Shown: in pieces, positions 33,205 through 42,614 of the stretch
How the letters are laid out: each line of letters begins with the position of its first letter
Numbering within the stretch: position 1 is the first letter of the stretch
Source: Roseibium marinum
Lineage (GTDB): Bacteria; Pseudomonadota; Alphaproteobacteria; Rhizobiales; Stappiaceae
NCBI RefSeq assembly: GCF_002906165.1
Contig: NZ_PPCN01000017.1
Location: 27,584-91,583 of the forward strand
Reading direction: 5' to 3'
DNA: 64,000 nt
Made by a program: the position numbers and the translations under genes
Notes under the pieces: generated by a model
Databases searched by the model: none
What the model was told of the DNA's origin: nothing
Seen by the model: the letters and a program-made list of their open reading frames with translations, nothing else

Positions 33205-35595
33205 ATGCGCTTTTCAATCAAATTTCCCGCCCGTTTCAATCCGGCACCGGACTTGATGCGAAAGGCTGTCCCGTTTCTGCTGGCATTGAGCGTTGTTGTT
33301 CTCACTGCTGTCGCTGGACCTTTCGAGGGGCAGGCACAGGGTATTCCCGGCACCTTTAAAGGTCTCGTCGGGGCCGAACAAGGCTCGGCTGTTTCCTCCG
33401 GGACGGGTGAGGCGTCCGGGGTTGCCGGCGCAGCGGCGGAACGAGGGGCTGAAGACGAGGAAGGTGCGGGTGCGGGCCTCATCGAGGCTCTGGAAGGATT
33501 TTCCGACGAGGCGGTTGAGGCACGTAATGAATTCAAGTCGATCGTCGGGGAAATTCCGACGATCCACAATTCCATACTGAATATCCTTCGCGCCCACGGC
33601 GAGGACCACGGCCTGGGGTGGCTTCCGGCGGTGCTGATCGACGTGGCGATCGCCATCGCGGTCGGCCTTGCGGCTTACGCGCTGCTCGGCAGATGGGCAC
33701 ACCGGCAATTCGCCTTCCTGTATCAGCCGGAAGTCTACAGCCGGTCCGACAAGATCATCTATCTCTATGTGCGCGCGCTTTTGATGGCTGTGGGCGTCGC
33801 GCTGTTCTTCGCGGTCGCCGCGGTTGTCTACCTTGTTGCCGGAACCGGCCTGCAGGCCGCCAACGAAACAGCGCTTGTGGTGCTCAGTGTCGTCTCCGTC
33901 TTCATGCTCGTGCGCGTCATCTGGCGCAACCTGTTCGCGCCCGACACGCAGACCCATCGCCTGCTCGCGCTGACAAACAGCGAGGCTACGGGGCTCTACA
34001 GAGCGCTGCTTGCCGGCTCAGGCGTTTCCCTGACGGCCGTGGCCTTCTGCATCTGGATGGAACGTCTCGGGCTGTCGAACGACGCGCACAAGATCGCATT
34101 GATCGGGGCTTCGGCGCTCTCCATGCTGATCCTTCTGGCAATTACCATTGTCTACCGCAAGGTCATCGCCCGGCTTGTCCGGGGACAGGAAGGCGAGGAA
34201 TGCCCGTTCTGGCGCAAGGTGCTTGCCCGTATCTGGCACTATATCGCGGTTCTTTATCTGATCCTCGCCTGGAGCATCTCCGCGGTCCGTATCCTTCTGG
34301 ATCTGCCCGATGCGACGGGACTGGTCGCTGCGCCCATCCAGGCGCTGCTTCTGGCCGCTTTTGCCTATGGTCTGCTGATCCTGATCATCGACCGGGTGCT
34401 TCTCCCGCGGCTCGATACCGCGGACGCTCAGGCGAAGATCGCCGAAGACATCAAGCGGGCGGAGGAGAGCGAAGGCGGTAACGACGATCCGGAAAGCGCC
34501 CTGGCGCAGGCCCGCGCGGAGGCCGCTGAGCGGGAAGCAAAGCGCACACCCTTCCGGGATCTCTTCGACCGGGGCGCCATCATCCTGATCACCTTTGGCT
34601 CCCTCGATCTTCTGGCTTCGTGGTGGGGCCTGCCGCTTGCCGGCAGCGGGTCCCTGATCGGCTCGTTTGTCGAGGTGCTGCTGGTCGTGTTTCTGGGCTA
34701 TATGGCTTACGAAGCGGTCAAGATCCTCATCGACCGGCAGATCGCCAAGGAAACACCGGCTGAAACGGACGAAGAAGCGGAAGTCGGCGGGACGGGGGAA
34801 AGCCGGATCGCGACGCTGCTTCCCATCTTCCGGAATTTCCTGCTGATCACCATCGTGGTGATCGCCTCCATGGTGGTGCTGTCGGAGCTTGGCGTGAACA
34901 TTGCCCCGCTCTTCGCCGGTGCCGGTGTTGTCGGCCTGGCCATCGGCTTCGGGGCCCAGACGCTCATCCGCGACATCTTCTCGGGAGCCTTCTACCTGAT
35001 CGACGACGCCTTCCGCAAAGGCGAATATATCGATATCGGCAGCGCCAAGGGCGTGGTCGAGAAGATCTCGATCCGCTCCATGCAGTTGCGTCATCACCGC
35101 GGCGCCCTGACGACTATCCCCTTCGGCGAGATCCAGCAGGTGGAGAATTTTTCCCGCGACTGGGCGGTGATGAAGCTCGCCTTTCGTGTCACCTACGACA
35201 CGGACGTGGAGAAGATGCGCAAGATCATCAAGAACTTTGGCCAGGAGCTTCTGGATGATGAATATTTCGGTCCGATGTTCCTGGCGCCGCTGAAGTCCCA
35301 GGGCATCATGTCCATGGAGGATTCGGCCATGATCGCCCGCGTGAAATTCACCACCAAACCCGGCAAGCAGTTCGAATTGCGCAAGGTCGTCTATGCCGGG
35401 CTGCGGGATCTCTTCGAGGAGAACGGCATCAAATTCGCCCATCGCCAGGTGACCGTCCGGGTTGCCGGCGCCGAGGACGAGCACGGGCATGTCTCTGCGG
35501 ACACCGTTCAGGCCGCTGCGGCGGGCGCGGCCGCAATCGGCATGATCGGGGAAGACGGCGAGACGGACGGCGATGCGGATGCAAACCAGCTCTGA
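33205..35595 (+). CDS. Large MscS-family mechanosensitive channel
   Basis: The 796-residue protein has an N-terminal hydrophobic signal or anchor, a Gly/Ala/Glu-rich linker (~45-95), about ten or eleven membrane spans, and the MscS core near residues 560-700: the pore-lining AGAGVVGLAIGFGAQTLIRD helix and the beta domain AFRKGEYIDIGSAKGVVEKI. Extended MscS proteins of this kind resemble MscK or MscM/YbiO. The C-terminal tail is Ala- and Asp-rich. The start is not well fixed: ATG 33205 has a weak ribosome site and 33256 is possible. Confidence 0.88.
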   Translation: MRFSIKFPARFNPAPDLMRKAVPFLLALSVVVLTAVAGPFEGQAQGIPGTFKGLVGAEQGSAVSSGTGEASGVAGAAAERGAEDEEGAGAGLIEALEGFSDEAVEARNEFKSIVGEIPTIHNSILNILRAHGEDHGLGWLPAVLIDVAIAIAVGLAAYALLGRWAHRQFAFLYQPEVYSRSDKIIYLYVRALLMAVGVALFFAVAAVVYLVAGTGLQAANETALVVLSVVSVFMLVRVIWRNLFAPDTQTHRLLALTNSEATGLYRALLAGSGVSLTAVAFCIWMERLGLSNDAHKIALIGASALSMLILLAITIVYRKVIARLVRGQEGEECPFWRKVLARIWHYIAVLYLILAWSISAVRILLDLPDATGLVAAPIQALLLAAFAYGLLILIIDRVLLPRLDTADAQAKIAEDIKRAEESEGGNDDPESALAQARAEAAEREAKRTPFRDLFDRGAIILITFGSLDLLASWWGLPLAGSGSLIGSFVEVLLVVFLGYMAYEAVKILIDRQIAKETPAETDEEAEVGGTGESRIATLLPIFRNFLLITIVVIASMVVLSELGVNIAPLFAGAGVVGLAIGFGAQTLIRDIFSGAFYLIDDAFRKGEYIDIGSAKGVVEKISIRSMQLRHHRGALTTIPFGEIQQVENFSRDWAVMKLAFRVTYDTDVEKMRKIIKNFGQELLDDEYFGPMFLAPLKSQGIMSMEDSAMIARVKFTTKPGKQFELRKVVYAGLRDLFEENGIKFAHRQVTVRVAGAEDEHGHVSADTVQAAAAGAAAIGMIGEDGETDGDADANQL

Positions 35596-35726
35596 CTTTC
35601 TTCCACTGGCACACGATGGTTTCCGGGCCGGAAAGCCTGCGTTTGCCCAATTCGGTGCTGCTGTCCATGGACCCGCCGCGTGAAATCCTATATCGGTCCC
35701 GGCGGATCTAAAATTACGGAACCGGA

Positions 35727-36776
35727 ATGCGCATCGGATTTCAGGCGGGTGCCTTGAACGAACGCGGCATGAGCGTCGCGCTCCATGATTATGCTCTCGG
35801 CACACAGGCGTTGCTTGGTCATGAGGCCGTGGTTTTTTATGACGAGGCCAAAAGCACGCCCGCGGTCGTCGATAAATTCAAGCGGTTGCTGAACCTTGTT
35901 CCGGTTCCAGCGGAAAGAGACGGCCGCGCGGTCAGCGATCCGTACAAACTCGACTTCTGCTACTATATCCGCGACGGGCAGCGCAGGCCCCTGACGCTTT
36001 CCTCGCAGCGATCCGGCATTCATGCGGTGTTCCGCCATTTCGAGCCGCATGGCGATGTCTATGCCTATGTTTCCGACTGGCTGGCAGAGTGGATGAGCGG
36101 TGGACGGGCACCGGCCGTGCCGCATATCGTCGATCTGCCGGAGACGGGCGGTTCCTTGCGGGCAGAGCTGAACATTCCGGCCGATGCCTTCGTGGTCGGC
36201 CGCTATGGCGGGTTCGACCAGTTCAACGTTCCTTTCGCGCAACGTGCTGTCGCCGAGGCTCTGGAACAGCGGTCAAATCTCCATTTCCTGTTCGTGAACA
36301 CGCAGGAATTCCTCTCGCACCCCCGGGCGCTGTTCCTGCCGCGCATCGTCGAGCAGCGGGAAAAAGCGCGGTTCATTTCCTGTTGCGATGCCGGACTGAA
36401 CGCCAAGAAGATCGGCGAAAGTTTCGGCCTCGCCATTGCCGAATTCCTGATGCTGGGCAAGCCGGTGTTCAGTTGGGCGGGGGGCATGGATCAGAACCAT
36501 GTCGCCATGACCCCGAAGGGGGAGTGGGTCTACCGCACTCGGCGCGATCTCGTCCGCCTGCTGAGCGGATATACGCCCGCTCCGGGCGATGCCGATCTGG
36601 CGCGCTCGTGCGTGGCGTGCTACCGCCCGGATGCGGTCATGAAACGTTTTGACGAGGTGTTTCTGTCCGGTGCCTATCCGGCCGGGGATCTTGAACTTCC
36701 GCTGCCGTTCAAGGCAAAGCGGTTTTTGCAGGAAAAGGCCGTGCGGGCGAAATTCCGGCTATGGAAGACCCTTTGA
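35727..36776 (+). CDS. Glycosyltransferase of GT-B type, uncharacterised
   Basis: The 349-residue protein has the layout of a retaining GT-B glycosyltransferase. MRIGFQAGALNERGMSVAL opens the N-terminal Rossmann domain. A C-terminal donor-binding domain carries FVVGRYGGFDQFN, FLPRIVEQ, ISCCDAGLNAKKIGESFGLA and IAEFLMLGKPVFSWAGGMDQ, of which GESFGLAIAEFL is the sugar-nucleotide EX7E-like motif. Its stop is 2 bases before the start of a GT17 gene, so the two form one operon. The glycan is unknown. Confidence 0.75.
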   Translation: MRIGFQAGALNERGMSVALHDYALGTQALLGHEAVVFYDEAKSTPAVVDKFKRLLNLVPVPAERDGRAVSDPYKLDFCYYIRDGQRRPLTLSSQRSGIHAVFRHFEPHGDVYAYVSDWLAEWMSGGRAPAVPHIVDLPETGGSLRAELNIPADAFVVGRYGGFDQFNVPFAQRAVAEALEQRSNLHFLFVNTQEFLSHPRALFLPRIVEQREKARFISCCDAGLNAKKIGESFGLAIAEFLMLGKPVFSWAGGMDQNHVAMTPKGEWVYRTRRDLVRLLSGYTPAPGDADLARSCVACYRPDAVMKRFDEVFLSGAYPAGDLELPLPFKAKRFLQEKAVRAKFRLWKTL

Positions 36777-36778
36777 AA

Positions 36779-37654
36779 ATGAAGCTCTACGACTGTTTGG
36801 TCTTTCATAACGAATTCGACCTTCTGGAACTGCGTTTGCGGGAAATGGGCGATCAGGTCGATTGTTTCGTGCTGGTTGAAGCCAACCAGACCCAGCGGGG
36901 CGGTGCCAAACCCTATTACTTCGCCGAAAACCGGGAGCGCTTCGCACCCTGGGCAGACAAGATCATCGATCTTCAGATCGAATTTCCGGACGAGCTGCCG
37001 CCTGCGCTCGGCGTCTACAAGAGCCGGCGCAAGAAGGACTGGGAACGGGAAAACTATCAGCGCAACTGCATTGCCCGGGCGCTGGAGAGCTGCGCGCAGG
37101 ACGATCTGATCCTGGTGTCCGATGTCGACGAGATCGTCCGCGCCGACGTTCTTGAGAAAGTCCTGCGGAACCGGCTTTACAAGGGCAGGCTGCTGGTGTT
37201 CGAGCAGAGCCTTCACAAGCACCACCTGAACAGGATCGTGCCGGGGAAAACATGGCTGCTCGGCTCACGGATGATCGAAAAGAAGTATCTGACGACGCCG
37301 CAGCAATTACGCCGGACAAAGGCGCGGATGACGAAGAAACGTTGGATTCCGGATCTTCTGACCCAACCGTTCCTGCGGCTGCGCAACCGCAATCTTACCG
37401 GCATCAGCCGGCCGGTAAAGATCATCCCGGACGCCGGATGGCATTTTTCCTCCATGGGCGGCCTGGAGGCCTTCAGGACCAAGCTGGACTCTGTCGTGCA
37501 CGGGCAGACCGTCGACACCAGCGACATCGAACGGCTCTATGAGCGCGAGCTCACCGGAACGGAACTTGTCCCGCAAAGCGGTTTGCCGAAGGCGCTGCAC
37601 TCAGGGTTGTTCGATCATATGCTGGCGGATGAGAACGGCGCGCGGCACGGCTGA
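36779..37654 (+). CDS. Family GT17 glycosyltransferase
   Basis: The 291-residue protein matches glycosyltransferase family 17, relatives of beta-1,4-mannosyl-glycoprotein N-acetylglucosaminyltransferase: YDCLVFHNEFDLLELRLREM, VLVEANQTQRGGAKP, and the acidic LILVSDVDEIVR. In the C-terminal part DAGWHFSSMGGLEAFRTKLD is also typical. I chose ATG 36779 because family members start MK-YDC; ATG 36761 would overlap the upstream gene. It is probably co-transcribed with the GT-B gene for a surface glycan. Confidence 0.85.
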   Translation: MKLYDCLVFHNEFDLLELRLREMGDQVDCFVLVEANQTQRGGAKPYYFAENRERFAPWADKIIDLQIEFPDELPPALGVYKSRRKKDWERENYQRNCIARALESCAQDDLILVSDVDEIVRADVLEKVLRNRLYKGRLLVFEQSLHKHHLNRIVPGKTWLLGSRMIEKKYLTTPQQLRRTKARMTKKRWIPDLLTQPFLRLRNRNLTGISRPVKIIPDAGWHFSSMGGLEAFRTKLDSVVHGQTVDTSDIERLYERELTGTELVPQSGLPKALHSGLFDHMLADENGARHG

Positions 37655-37720
37655 AACCGGTCGGATTCAATCGCCAACCGGTTTCAAGGCTTCAATGCGA
37701 ATGAACGGCCTTTCCTAGCT

Positions 37721-37835
37721 TAGAGCATGTTGCGTTAAATTGAATTCAGGAGATCGCCCGAACGCATTTGCAAAGCAAACGCTGCCTCGAGCGTCTTCCT
37801 GAAACCATGAATCCGCTTAAACGCAACACGCTCTA
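37721..37835. mobile_element. MITE-like inverted-repeat element, about 115 bp
   Basis: TAGAGCATGTTGCGTTAAAT at 37721-37740 is matched at the other end by ATCCGCTTAAACGCAACACGCTCTA (outermost bases at 37835) in inverted orientation, with mismatches and TCAGGA/TCCTGA further in. The element has no coding capacity. Outer TA flanks could be a target duplication. Similar AGAGC-GTGTTGCG elements are, as I recall, dispersed in Roseibium-like genomes. Confidence 0.55.
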
Positions 37836-37880
37836 ATACCAAACGCGGTCAAATGGTTTCCCATCAATTGCGTTTGGTAT
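37836..37880. repeat. Second inverted repeat abutting the MITE-like element
   Basis: ATACCAAACGC (37836-37846) and GCGTTTGGTAT (37870-37880) form a perfect 11-bp inverted repeat around 23 bases. It directly follows the element above and precedes the stop codon of the next minus-strand gene by 5 bases, where it may act as the transcript's 3' hairpin. Confidence 0.65.
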
Positions 37881-37885
37881 CGAAC

Positions 37886-38446
37886 CTAGGGATTCGGTGT
37901 CATCTGAATCCGGAAATTCTTGGTCTTTTCGGCGGCGGACTCGGTCCAAATGTCGACCTTCAGATTCATTTTCACGCCGCCGATATCCGCATAGTTTTCC
38001 GTCCAGGAAGCCGACTTGCCCTCGTTCAGCAAGGTCAGGGTTCTCGGCTTTCCTTCCCCATACTGGTCCGTCGTGGTGAGTTCCGCGGTGAAGAGCGGCT
38101 GGGCGCCGTCCCAATAGACAAGATTGCCGATCACCAGATAGACGTGTAGCTCCTTGTCGCCTTCCCATAGCTGATAGATTGCCGCGCCGAAGCTGCCGTC
38201 GATTCCGGTCGATTCCATACCCCATACAGCGCCGTAACCGTGTGGAATTTCCGCTTGTGACGGTTCCTTGAAAAATCCCTGCCAGACGAAATTGCCACGG
38301 TGCCGAAGATCGTAGTTGCTCTCGTTGAGCAGTTCGACAACGACCGCAGTGGCAGGCTTCGAGATTTCCTTCCAAAGTTTTTCCGCGAGCGCTGTCATTT
38401 GGTCAATGGCCTTGTTGCCATCCAGCTTGATTTCCCAGTTTCCCAT
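37886..38446 (-). CDS. Possible actinoporin/fungal-lectin-fold protein, unknown function
   Basis: The 186-residue protein has no signal peptide. A helical N terminus (AIDQMTALAEKLWKEISKP) is followed by a beta-rich body: AVVVELLNESNYDL, then NFVWQGFFKEPSQAEIPHGY, GSFGAAIYQL and ELHVYLVIGNLVYWDGAQPL. This order (amphipathic helix, NES motif, basic/aromatic loop, G-x-AxxY, then VMFSxPxDY-like strand) recalls actinoporins and related lectins. That likeness is from memory by eye and is not a proven homology. An upstream AT-rich region and neighbouring repeats suggest acquisition by transfer. Confidence 0.5.
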   Translation of the reverse strand: MGNWEIKLDGNKAIDQMTALAEKLWKEISKPATAVVVELLNESNYDLRHRGNFVWQGFFKEPSQAEIPHGYGAVWGMESTGIDGSFGAAIYQLWEGDKELHVYLVIGNLVYWDGAQPLFTAELTTTDQYGEGKPRTLTLLNEGKSASWTENYADIGGVKMNLKVDIWTESAAEKTKNFRIQMTPNP

Positions 38447-39013
38447 GATGCTCCCCTTTAAACCTATGATGGTAGTATTGCGCTATACATATTATAAGTT
38501 ATTGCCGGGAAGCTCCATTATTTTAATTCGATTTAGAGCTTACAAGTCGATTTTTCATGATTTCCGAGGTTAATTCTAGTATTTTCTTATTTTAGTGATT
38601 TATCTATTTAGTATTATCTGAATAATATTTTGTTTAAATTACTAGAATATAAGTAATTAAATAAAATCTTGGGGATATTTGATGATTGTATCAAGCAAGT
38701 GTGCCGTGATCGGCGCTATTGAGTGCGCGAAATTCACAACCACGTCTTTGTGGCTGGATCGGCGGGTGGGTCCCGGGCCGTCTTGTGGCGATGAGCTCGA
38801 AGAAGGACCGGCGGGGGGGATAGCGACTTTACCCAACGCAACACGACCATATGACGTGGAACCTCACACATATGATCCGGACGCTGAAGGATGCCGGCGG
38901 CCTGCCCAACCGCGGTAACAACAGCAATGCCTGGAAGGCCGGATGCCGCTTCGATTACGAAAACCCGGAGTATCGTACCCAGGCGGTTTTGAAGACGCGC
39001 GATGCTGGTCCGC
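38447..39013. other. 567-bp AT-rich and decayed region
   Basis: Bases 38470-38680 are extremely AT-rich (runs such as TTTATCTATTTAGTATTATC) and probably include the promoter of the minus-strand gene. From 38682 a short frame (MIVSSKCAVIGAIECAKFTT) with GGGG upstream runs into GC-rich DNA that has no clear gene. A second frame at 38851 reads MTWNLTHMIRTLKDAGGLPN and could be a remnant of a mobile or phage gene. No intact gene is supported here. Confidence 0.5.
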
Positions 39014-39853
39014 CTAGTGATCCACGGCTTCCAGCACGGGTGACCGGGACAATTTCACATCGTTCAGGTCCTTCGCATTCCGGACCTCGACGCCCCAGGG
39101 GACGTCGTCGCAAAAGAGAATTTTGAGATCGCCTGTGCGAATGACGTCGATGACCTTGCCGAGTTCTTCCTGGCCGCGCTTTCCCGTCTGAGTGAAGTAG
39201 TTCCGGCTGTTGAGATAGTGCGACGGTGCGATACCGGCTGCCTTCAAGGCGCCAGCGGCTTTCAGCGACGTAATGGGAAAATCGAGCGTTACCCCCGAAA
39301 ATCCGGCATTGCGCGCCAGGGCGACCGGATCGATCAGATGGGCATGGACAATGCCGAAGGTCCGGATCCGCGCATTCAGTTCCCTGATCCTGACCAGCAA
39401 TCCATGATCGAACGAACTGATCATGACAGCGTCCTGCATGTCCCGTTCCTCGAGCATGGAAAAGAAATGGCGAAGCTCGGTATCGTCGAAATCGTCCTTG
39501 AGTTCGATGACCAGGTTCATCTCCAGTGATCGGGCGTGATCGAGGATTTCCTCCAGGCGGCTCAGAGAGGCCCCTTCCTGCAATGAGCCGCGCAGGCGAT
39601 GCCGCAAGCCGGAAAGCGTTTCCCAGTCATGGTCGGAAACGGCGCCTTCTCCGGTAGAGGTCTGGTTCAGTCCCGTGTCATGAAAAACGACCATGACGCC
39701 GTCAGCGCTTCGCCGTATGTCGATTTCACAGACTTCAGCACCGTATTTCGCAGCAAGATCAAGAGCATGAATGCTGTTTTCGTGGCCGTCGATGCTATGC
39801 CCGCGATGCGCGCAGACAAGCGTGTGCGGACAAGTGTCCAGGAAATGGCTCAT
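39014..39853 (-). CDS. Glycerophosphodiester phosphodiesterase
   Basis: The TIM-barrel GDPD signature is present at the N terminus: CAHRGHSIDGHENSIHALDL with catalytic His16, Arg17 and Glu25, then EVCEIDIRRSADGVMVVFHD with metal ligands and the second catalytic His. At 279 residues it is a normal cytosolic GDPD, which hydrolyses glycerophosphodiesters to glycerol-3-phosphate. It follows the ABC importer genes by 4 bases and belongs to their operon. This suggests the importer may carry glycerophosphodiester-like compounds, though its domains are of peptide-importer type. Confidence 0.92.
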   Translation of the reverse strand: MSHFLDTCPHTLVCAHRGHSIDGHENSIHALDLAAKYGAEVCEIDIRRSADGVMVVFHDTGLNQTSTGEGAVSDHDWETLSGLRHRLRGSLQEGASLSRLEEILDHARSLEMNLVIELKDDFDDTELRHFFSMLEERDMQDAVMISSFDHGLLVRIRELNARIRTFGIVHAHLIDPVALARNAGFSGVTLDFPITSLKAAGALKAAGIAPSHYLNSRNYFTQTGKRGQEELGKVIDVIRTGDLKILFCDDVPWGVEVRNAKDLNDVKLSRSPVLEAVDH

Positions 39854-39857
39854 TGTG

Positions 39858-40715
39858 TCAGTCCTTTCGAGTGAGGATGTCTGCCCTGTCGCGTGCCCTG
39901 TCGCCCAGAAGGCTGACAGACAGCGTCGTCAGGAAGATCGCGGCGCCGGGAAAGGCGACCAGCCAGATCGCCTGAAAAATGTACGGACGCCCGTCGGAGA
40001 CGAGCAGGCCGAGGCTCGTATGCGGCGGCTGGATGCCTATACCGAGGAAGCTCAGGCCGGTTTCAAGCAGGATCGTCTCGGGAAAATTGATCGTCATCTG
40101 GACCGAAACGGCACCGAAGATGTTCGGCAGGATGTGCCACAGATAGATGCGGACGGGATGCGCTCCGAGGCTGTCCAGCGCGTCGGCGTAACCGTCGTTT
40201 TGCGCCTGCAGGACCAGAGCGCGGACGAGACGCGCGTAACGTTCCCAGCCTGCGATGCCGAGGATCAGGAGAAACGTCCAGAAGCCGGCCTCGAAAACCG
40301 CCAGAGCGGCGATGGCGAATATGATGAAGGGCAGTGCCGCCTGGAAGTCGACCAGCGCCATGATCACGTCCTCAATCCAGCCCCGGAAATGCGCCGCGAT
40401 CATGCCGAGCACGGAGCCTATGACCATGCCGATCAGGGTTCCCAGCAGCGCGAGCAAGAGCGAAATGCGTATTGCGTTGATCAACCTTGAAAAAAGATCC
40501 CGTCCGATCTGATCCGTACCGAACGGATGCGCCCAGGTGCCGCCGGCCAGGACAGGCGGCGCAAAGCGTGCGGCGAAGTCCTGTTCGTTGACGCCGTAGG
40601 GCGCGAACGCCGGACCCACCAGCGCAAGAATGAGGACAAGGATCAGCCATCCGGCCGCCAGACGCAGCGACCAGGGTGTTCCTGCCGCCTTGCGGACTGT
40701 CGTCACCTCAACCAT
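39858..40715 (-). CDS. ABC transporter permease, DppC type
   Basis: The 285-residue inner-membrane protein has an N-terminal span, PYGVNEQDFAARF followed by HPFGTDQIGRDLFSRLINAI typical of DppC/OppC, and the EAA-loop segment around YADALDSLGAHPVRIYLWHI. The ATG at 40715 overlaps the end of the DppB-like gene. It forms the translocation pore with that gene. Confidence 0.93.
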   Translation of the reverse strand: MVEVTTVRKAAGTPWSLRLAAGWLILVLILALVGPAFAPYGVNEQDFAARFAPPVLAGGTWAHPFGTDQIGRDLFSRLINAIRISLLLALLGTLIGMVIGSVLGMIAAHFRGWIEDVIMALVDFQAALPFIIFAIAALAVFEAGFWTFLLILGIAGWERYARLVRALVLQAQNDGYADALDSLGAHPVRIYLWHILPNIFGAVSVQMTINFPETILLETGLSFLGIGIQPPHTSLGLLVSDGRPYIFQAIWLVAFPGAAIFLTTLSVSLLGDRARDRADILTRKD

Positions 40716-41640
40716 TGGCGCCTCCGGCCGTCCGGATCCGCGGATCGAGTACACCGTAGAGAATGTCCACAAGAAGATTGGCCCCGATCATGAATGTGGC
40801 GAACACCACCACCAGCACCTGGACGACCGCGAGATCCCGGTTTGCGACAGCCGAGATAAGCGCCTGGCCAAGGCCGGGCCAGGCAAACACCGTTTCGACG
40901 ATAACCGCGTGACCGACGAGCTGACCCACGCTGAAACCCAGCATCGTGACGACGGGGATCGCGGCATTCGGCACCGCATGCCTGAGCACGACCGCGGCGG
41001 GCGGGGCGCCGCTTGCGCGCGCCGCGGCGATATAGGGCTTTCCGAGCACTTCCAGCATCGCGGCACGGGTGAAACGAGCAATCCCCGCGGATCCAGTCAG
41101 GCCGTAGGTCGCCGCCGGCAGGATCAGATGTGCGAAGGAGGTGCTGCCGGTGGAGGGCAGCAGCTGCAGGTAAACGGCAAAGGTGTACATGAGCGCCAGG
41201 CCCAGAACGAAACTCGGCAGACTGTAGCCCGCCGCCGCAAGGCTCATGATTGTCCGGTCCGTCGCGGTGCCGTTCCTGATCGCGGCGGCCAGTCCGGCGG
41301 GGACCCCGATCACGATCATGAGGGCGAAACCCGCGAGCGATAATTCGAGTGTTTTCGGCAAACGCTCGGCGACCCAGTCGGCGGCGGGCCGTGCGTCGCG
41401 GAATGAATAGCCGAAATCCCCCTGCAATGCGCCGGTGATCCAGAGCCAGTACTGGTCGAGCAGGGACTTGTCGAAGCCCCAGCGGGTGTTGAAGGAGTCG
41501 ATAGCTTCCTGGGACGCATTCATGTTGAGCGCCAGGAGCCCGATATTCACATCGACCCTAAGCAGAAAGAAGAAAAACGTCACCGCCACCCAAAGCGTGA
41601 TGACCGCGCGTAGCGTCCGGCGCAGAAAATAACCTGTCAT
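40708..41640 (-). CDS. ABC transporter permease, DppB type
   Basis: The 310-residue protein has the DppB/OppB opening MTGYFLRRTLRAVITLWVAV and the EAA-like YIAAARASGAPPAAVVLRHA loop contacting the ATPase, with about six spans. Its start at 41640 overlaps the stop of the ATPase gene by ATGA. It is the partner permease of the DppC-like protein. Confidence 0.93.
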   Translation of the reverse strand: MTGYFLRRTLRAVITLWVAVTFFFFLLRVDVNIGLLALNMNASQEAIDSFNTRWGFDKSLLDQYWLWITGALQGDFGYSFRDARPAADWVAERLPKTLELSLAGFALMIVIGVPAGLAAAIRNGTATDRTIMSLAAAGYSLPSFVLGLALMYTFAVYLQLLPSTGSTSFAHLILPAATYGLTGSAGIARFTRAAMLEVLGKPYIAAARASGAPPAAVVLRHAVPNAAIPVVTMLGFSVGQLVGHAVIVETVFAWPGLGQALISAVANRDLAVVQVLVVVFATFMIGANLLVDILYGVLDPRIRTAGGANG

Positions 41641-42614
41641 CGCGCGATTTCCTCCCGTGCGGGGGCGTAAAGGCAAGCGACGCTGTGGCTTCCGCCGCAA
41701 CTGGAAAGCACCGGGAATTCGGTGCGGCAGCCAACCCGCGCCTGCTCGCATCTGGGCGCGAAACTGCAGCCCGCCTCGGGAAATGCGTCGATGGCCCGGC
41801 TTTCGGATTTCACCCGGTGGCCGGGTACCAGGGAGGGAACGGCGCCCCGCAAAAGCCGCGTGTAGGGATGCCGGGGCGTATCGAGCACGGCCTCAGTCGA
41901 GCCCTGTTCGACGATCTGGCCCCGGTACATGACGGCGACCCGGTCGGCCAGTTGCCGGACGACACGCAGGTCGTGCGAGATGAAGACCAGTCCGGCGCCG
42001 CTTTCGGCCTTGAGCTTTTTCAGGAGACCGAGGATCTGGGCCTGCACCGACACGTCGAGCGCGGAAACCGGTTCGTCCAGAACCAGGAGCTCCGGTTCGG
42101 TGATGAGCGCCCTGGCGAGCACGACCCGCTGACGCTGCCCGCCCGACAGGCGATGAGGATAACGGTCCGCCAGCACCGGATCGAGCGCGACGGCGCGCAG
42201 GACCGCTTCCTTCCGCGCGGCCCGCGCAGATTGTGACGCGTATCCAAGGTGCCTGTGGATCAACAAAGGTTCGGCGATCTGGTCTCCGACCGGACGCCGT
42301 GGGTCCAGGGCCCCAAGCGGATTTTGATGGACCAGCGCCATTTTGGCGCGCAACCGCCGCATGTCGGCTTTCGAAAGGTCGCCGAGCTGATTTCCCAGAC
42401 AGGTGACCGTTCCGCTGTCGGTTGGAAGCAAGCCAAGCAGCAGGCGTCCGAGTGTCGACTTTCCGCACCCGGACTCGCCGACAATGCCGAGACATTCGCC
42501 AGGTTCCACCTCCAGATCGACACCGCGTACCGCCGGGGTGACGTAATCCGGCCCCAGAAGCCGGTGCCTGCGAAAGCTCCTGTGGAGCTTCCTTGCCGTG
42601 AGAACCGGGGTCAT
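41637..42614 (-). CDS. ABC transporter ATP-binding protein, DppF/OppF type
   Basis: The 325-residue ATPase has Walker A GESGCGKST, the signature LSGGQRQRV, Walker B LLVLDEPVSALD and the C-terminal oligopeptide-ATPase motif FAPRCEQARVGCR. The start at 42614 overlaps the previous gene's end by ATGA, so the whole cluster is translationally linked. Confidence 0.94.
   Translation of the reverse strand: MTPVLTARKLHRSFRRHRLLGPDYVTPAVRGVDLEVEPGECLGIVGESGCGKSTLGRLLLGLLPTDSGTVTCLGNQLGDLSKADMRRLRAKMALVHQNPLGALDPRRPVGDQIAEPLLIHRHLGYASQSARAARKEAVLRAVALDPVLADRYPHRLSGGQRQRVVLARALITEPELLVLDEPVSALDVSVQAQILGLLKKLKAESGAGLVFISHDLRVVRQLADRVAVMYRGQIVEQGSTEAVLDTPRHPYTRLLRGAVPSLVPGHRVKSESRAIDAFPEAGCSFAPRCEQARVGCRTEFPVLSSCGGSHSVACLYAPAREEIAR

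Noticed and set aside
34018..35805. 595-codon minus-strand frame
   Set aside because: It is opposite the MscS channel; its composition (Asp/His/Gly-rich) is that of a shadow, and the MscS frame has clear motifs.
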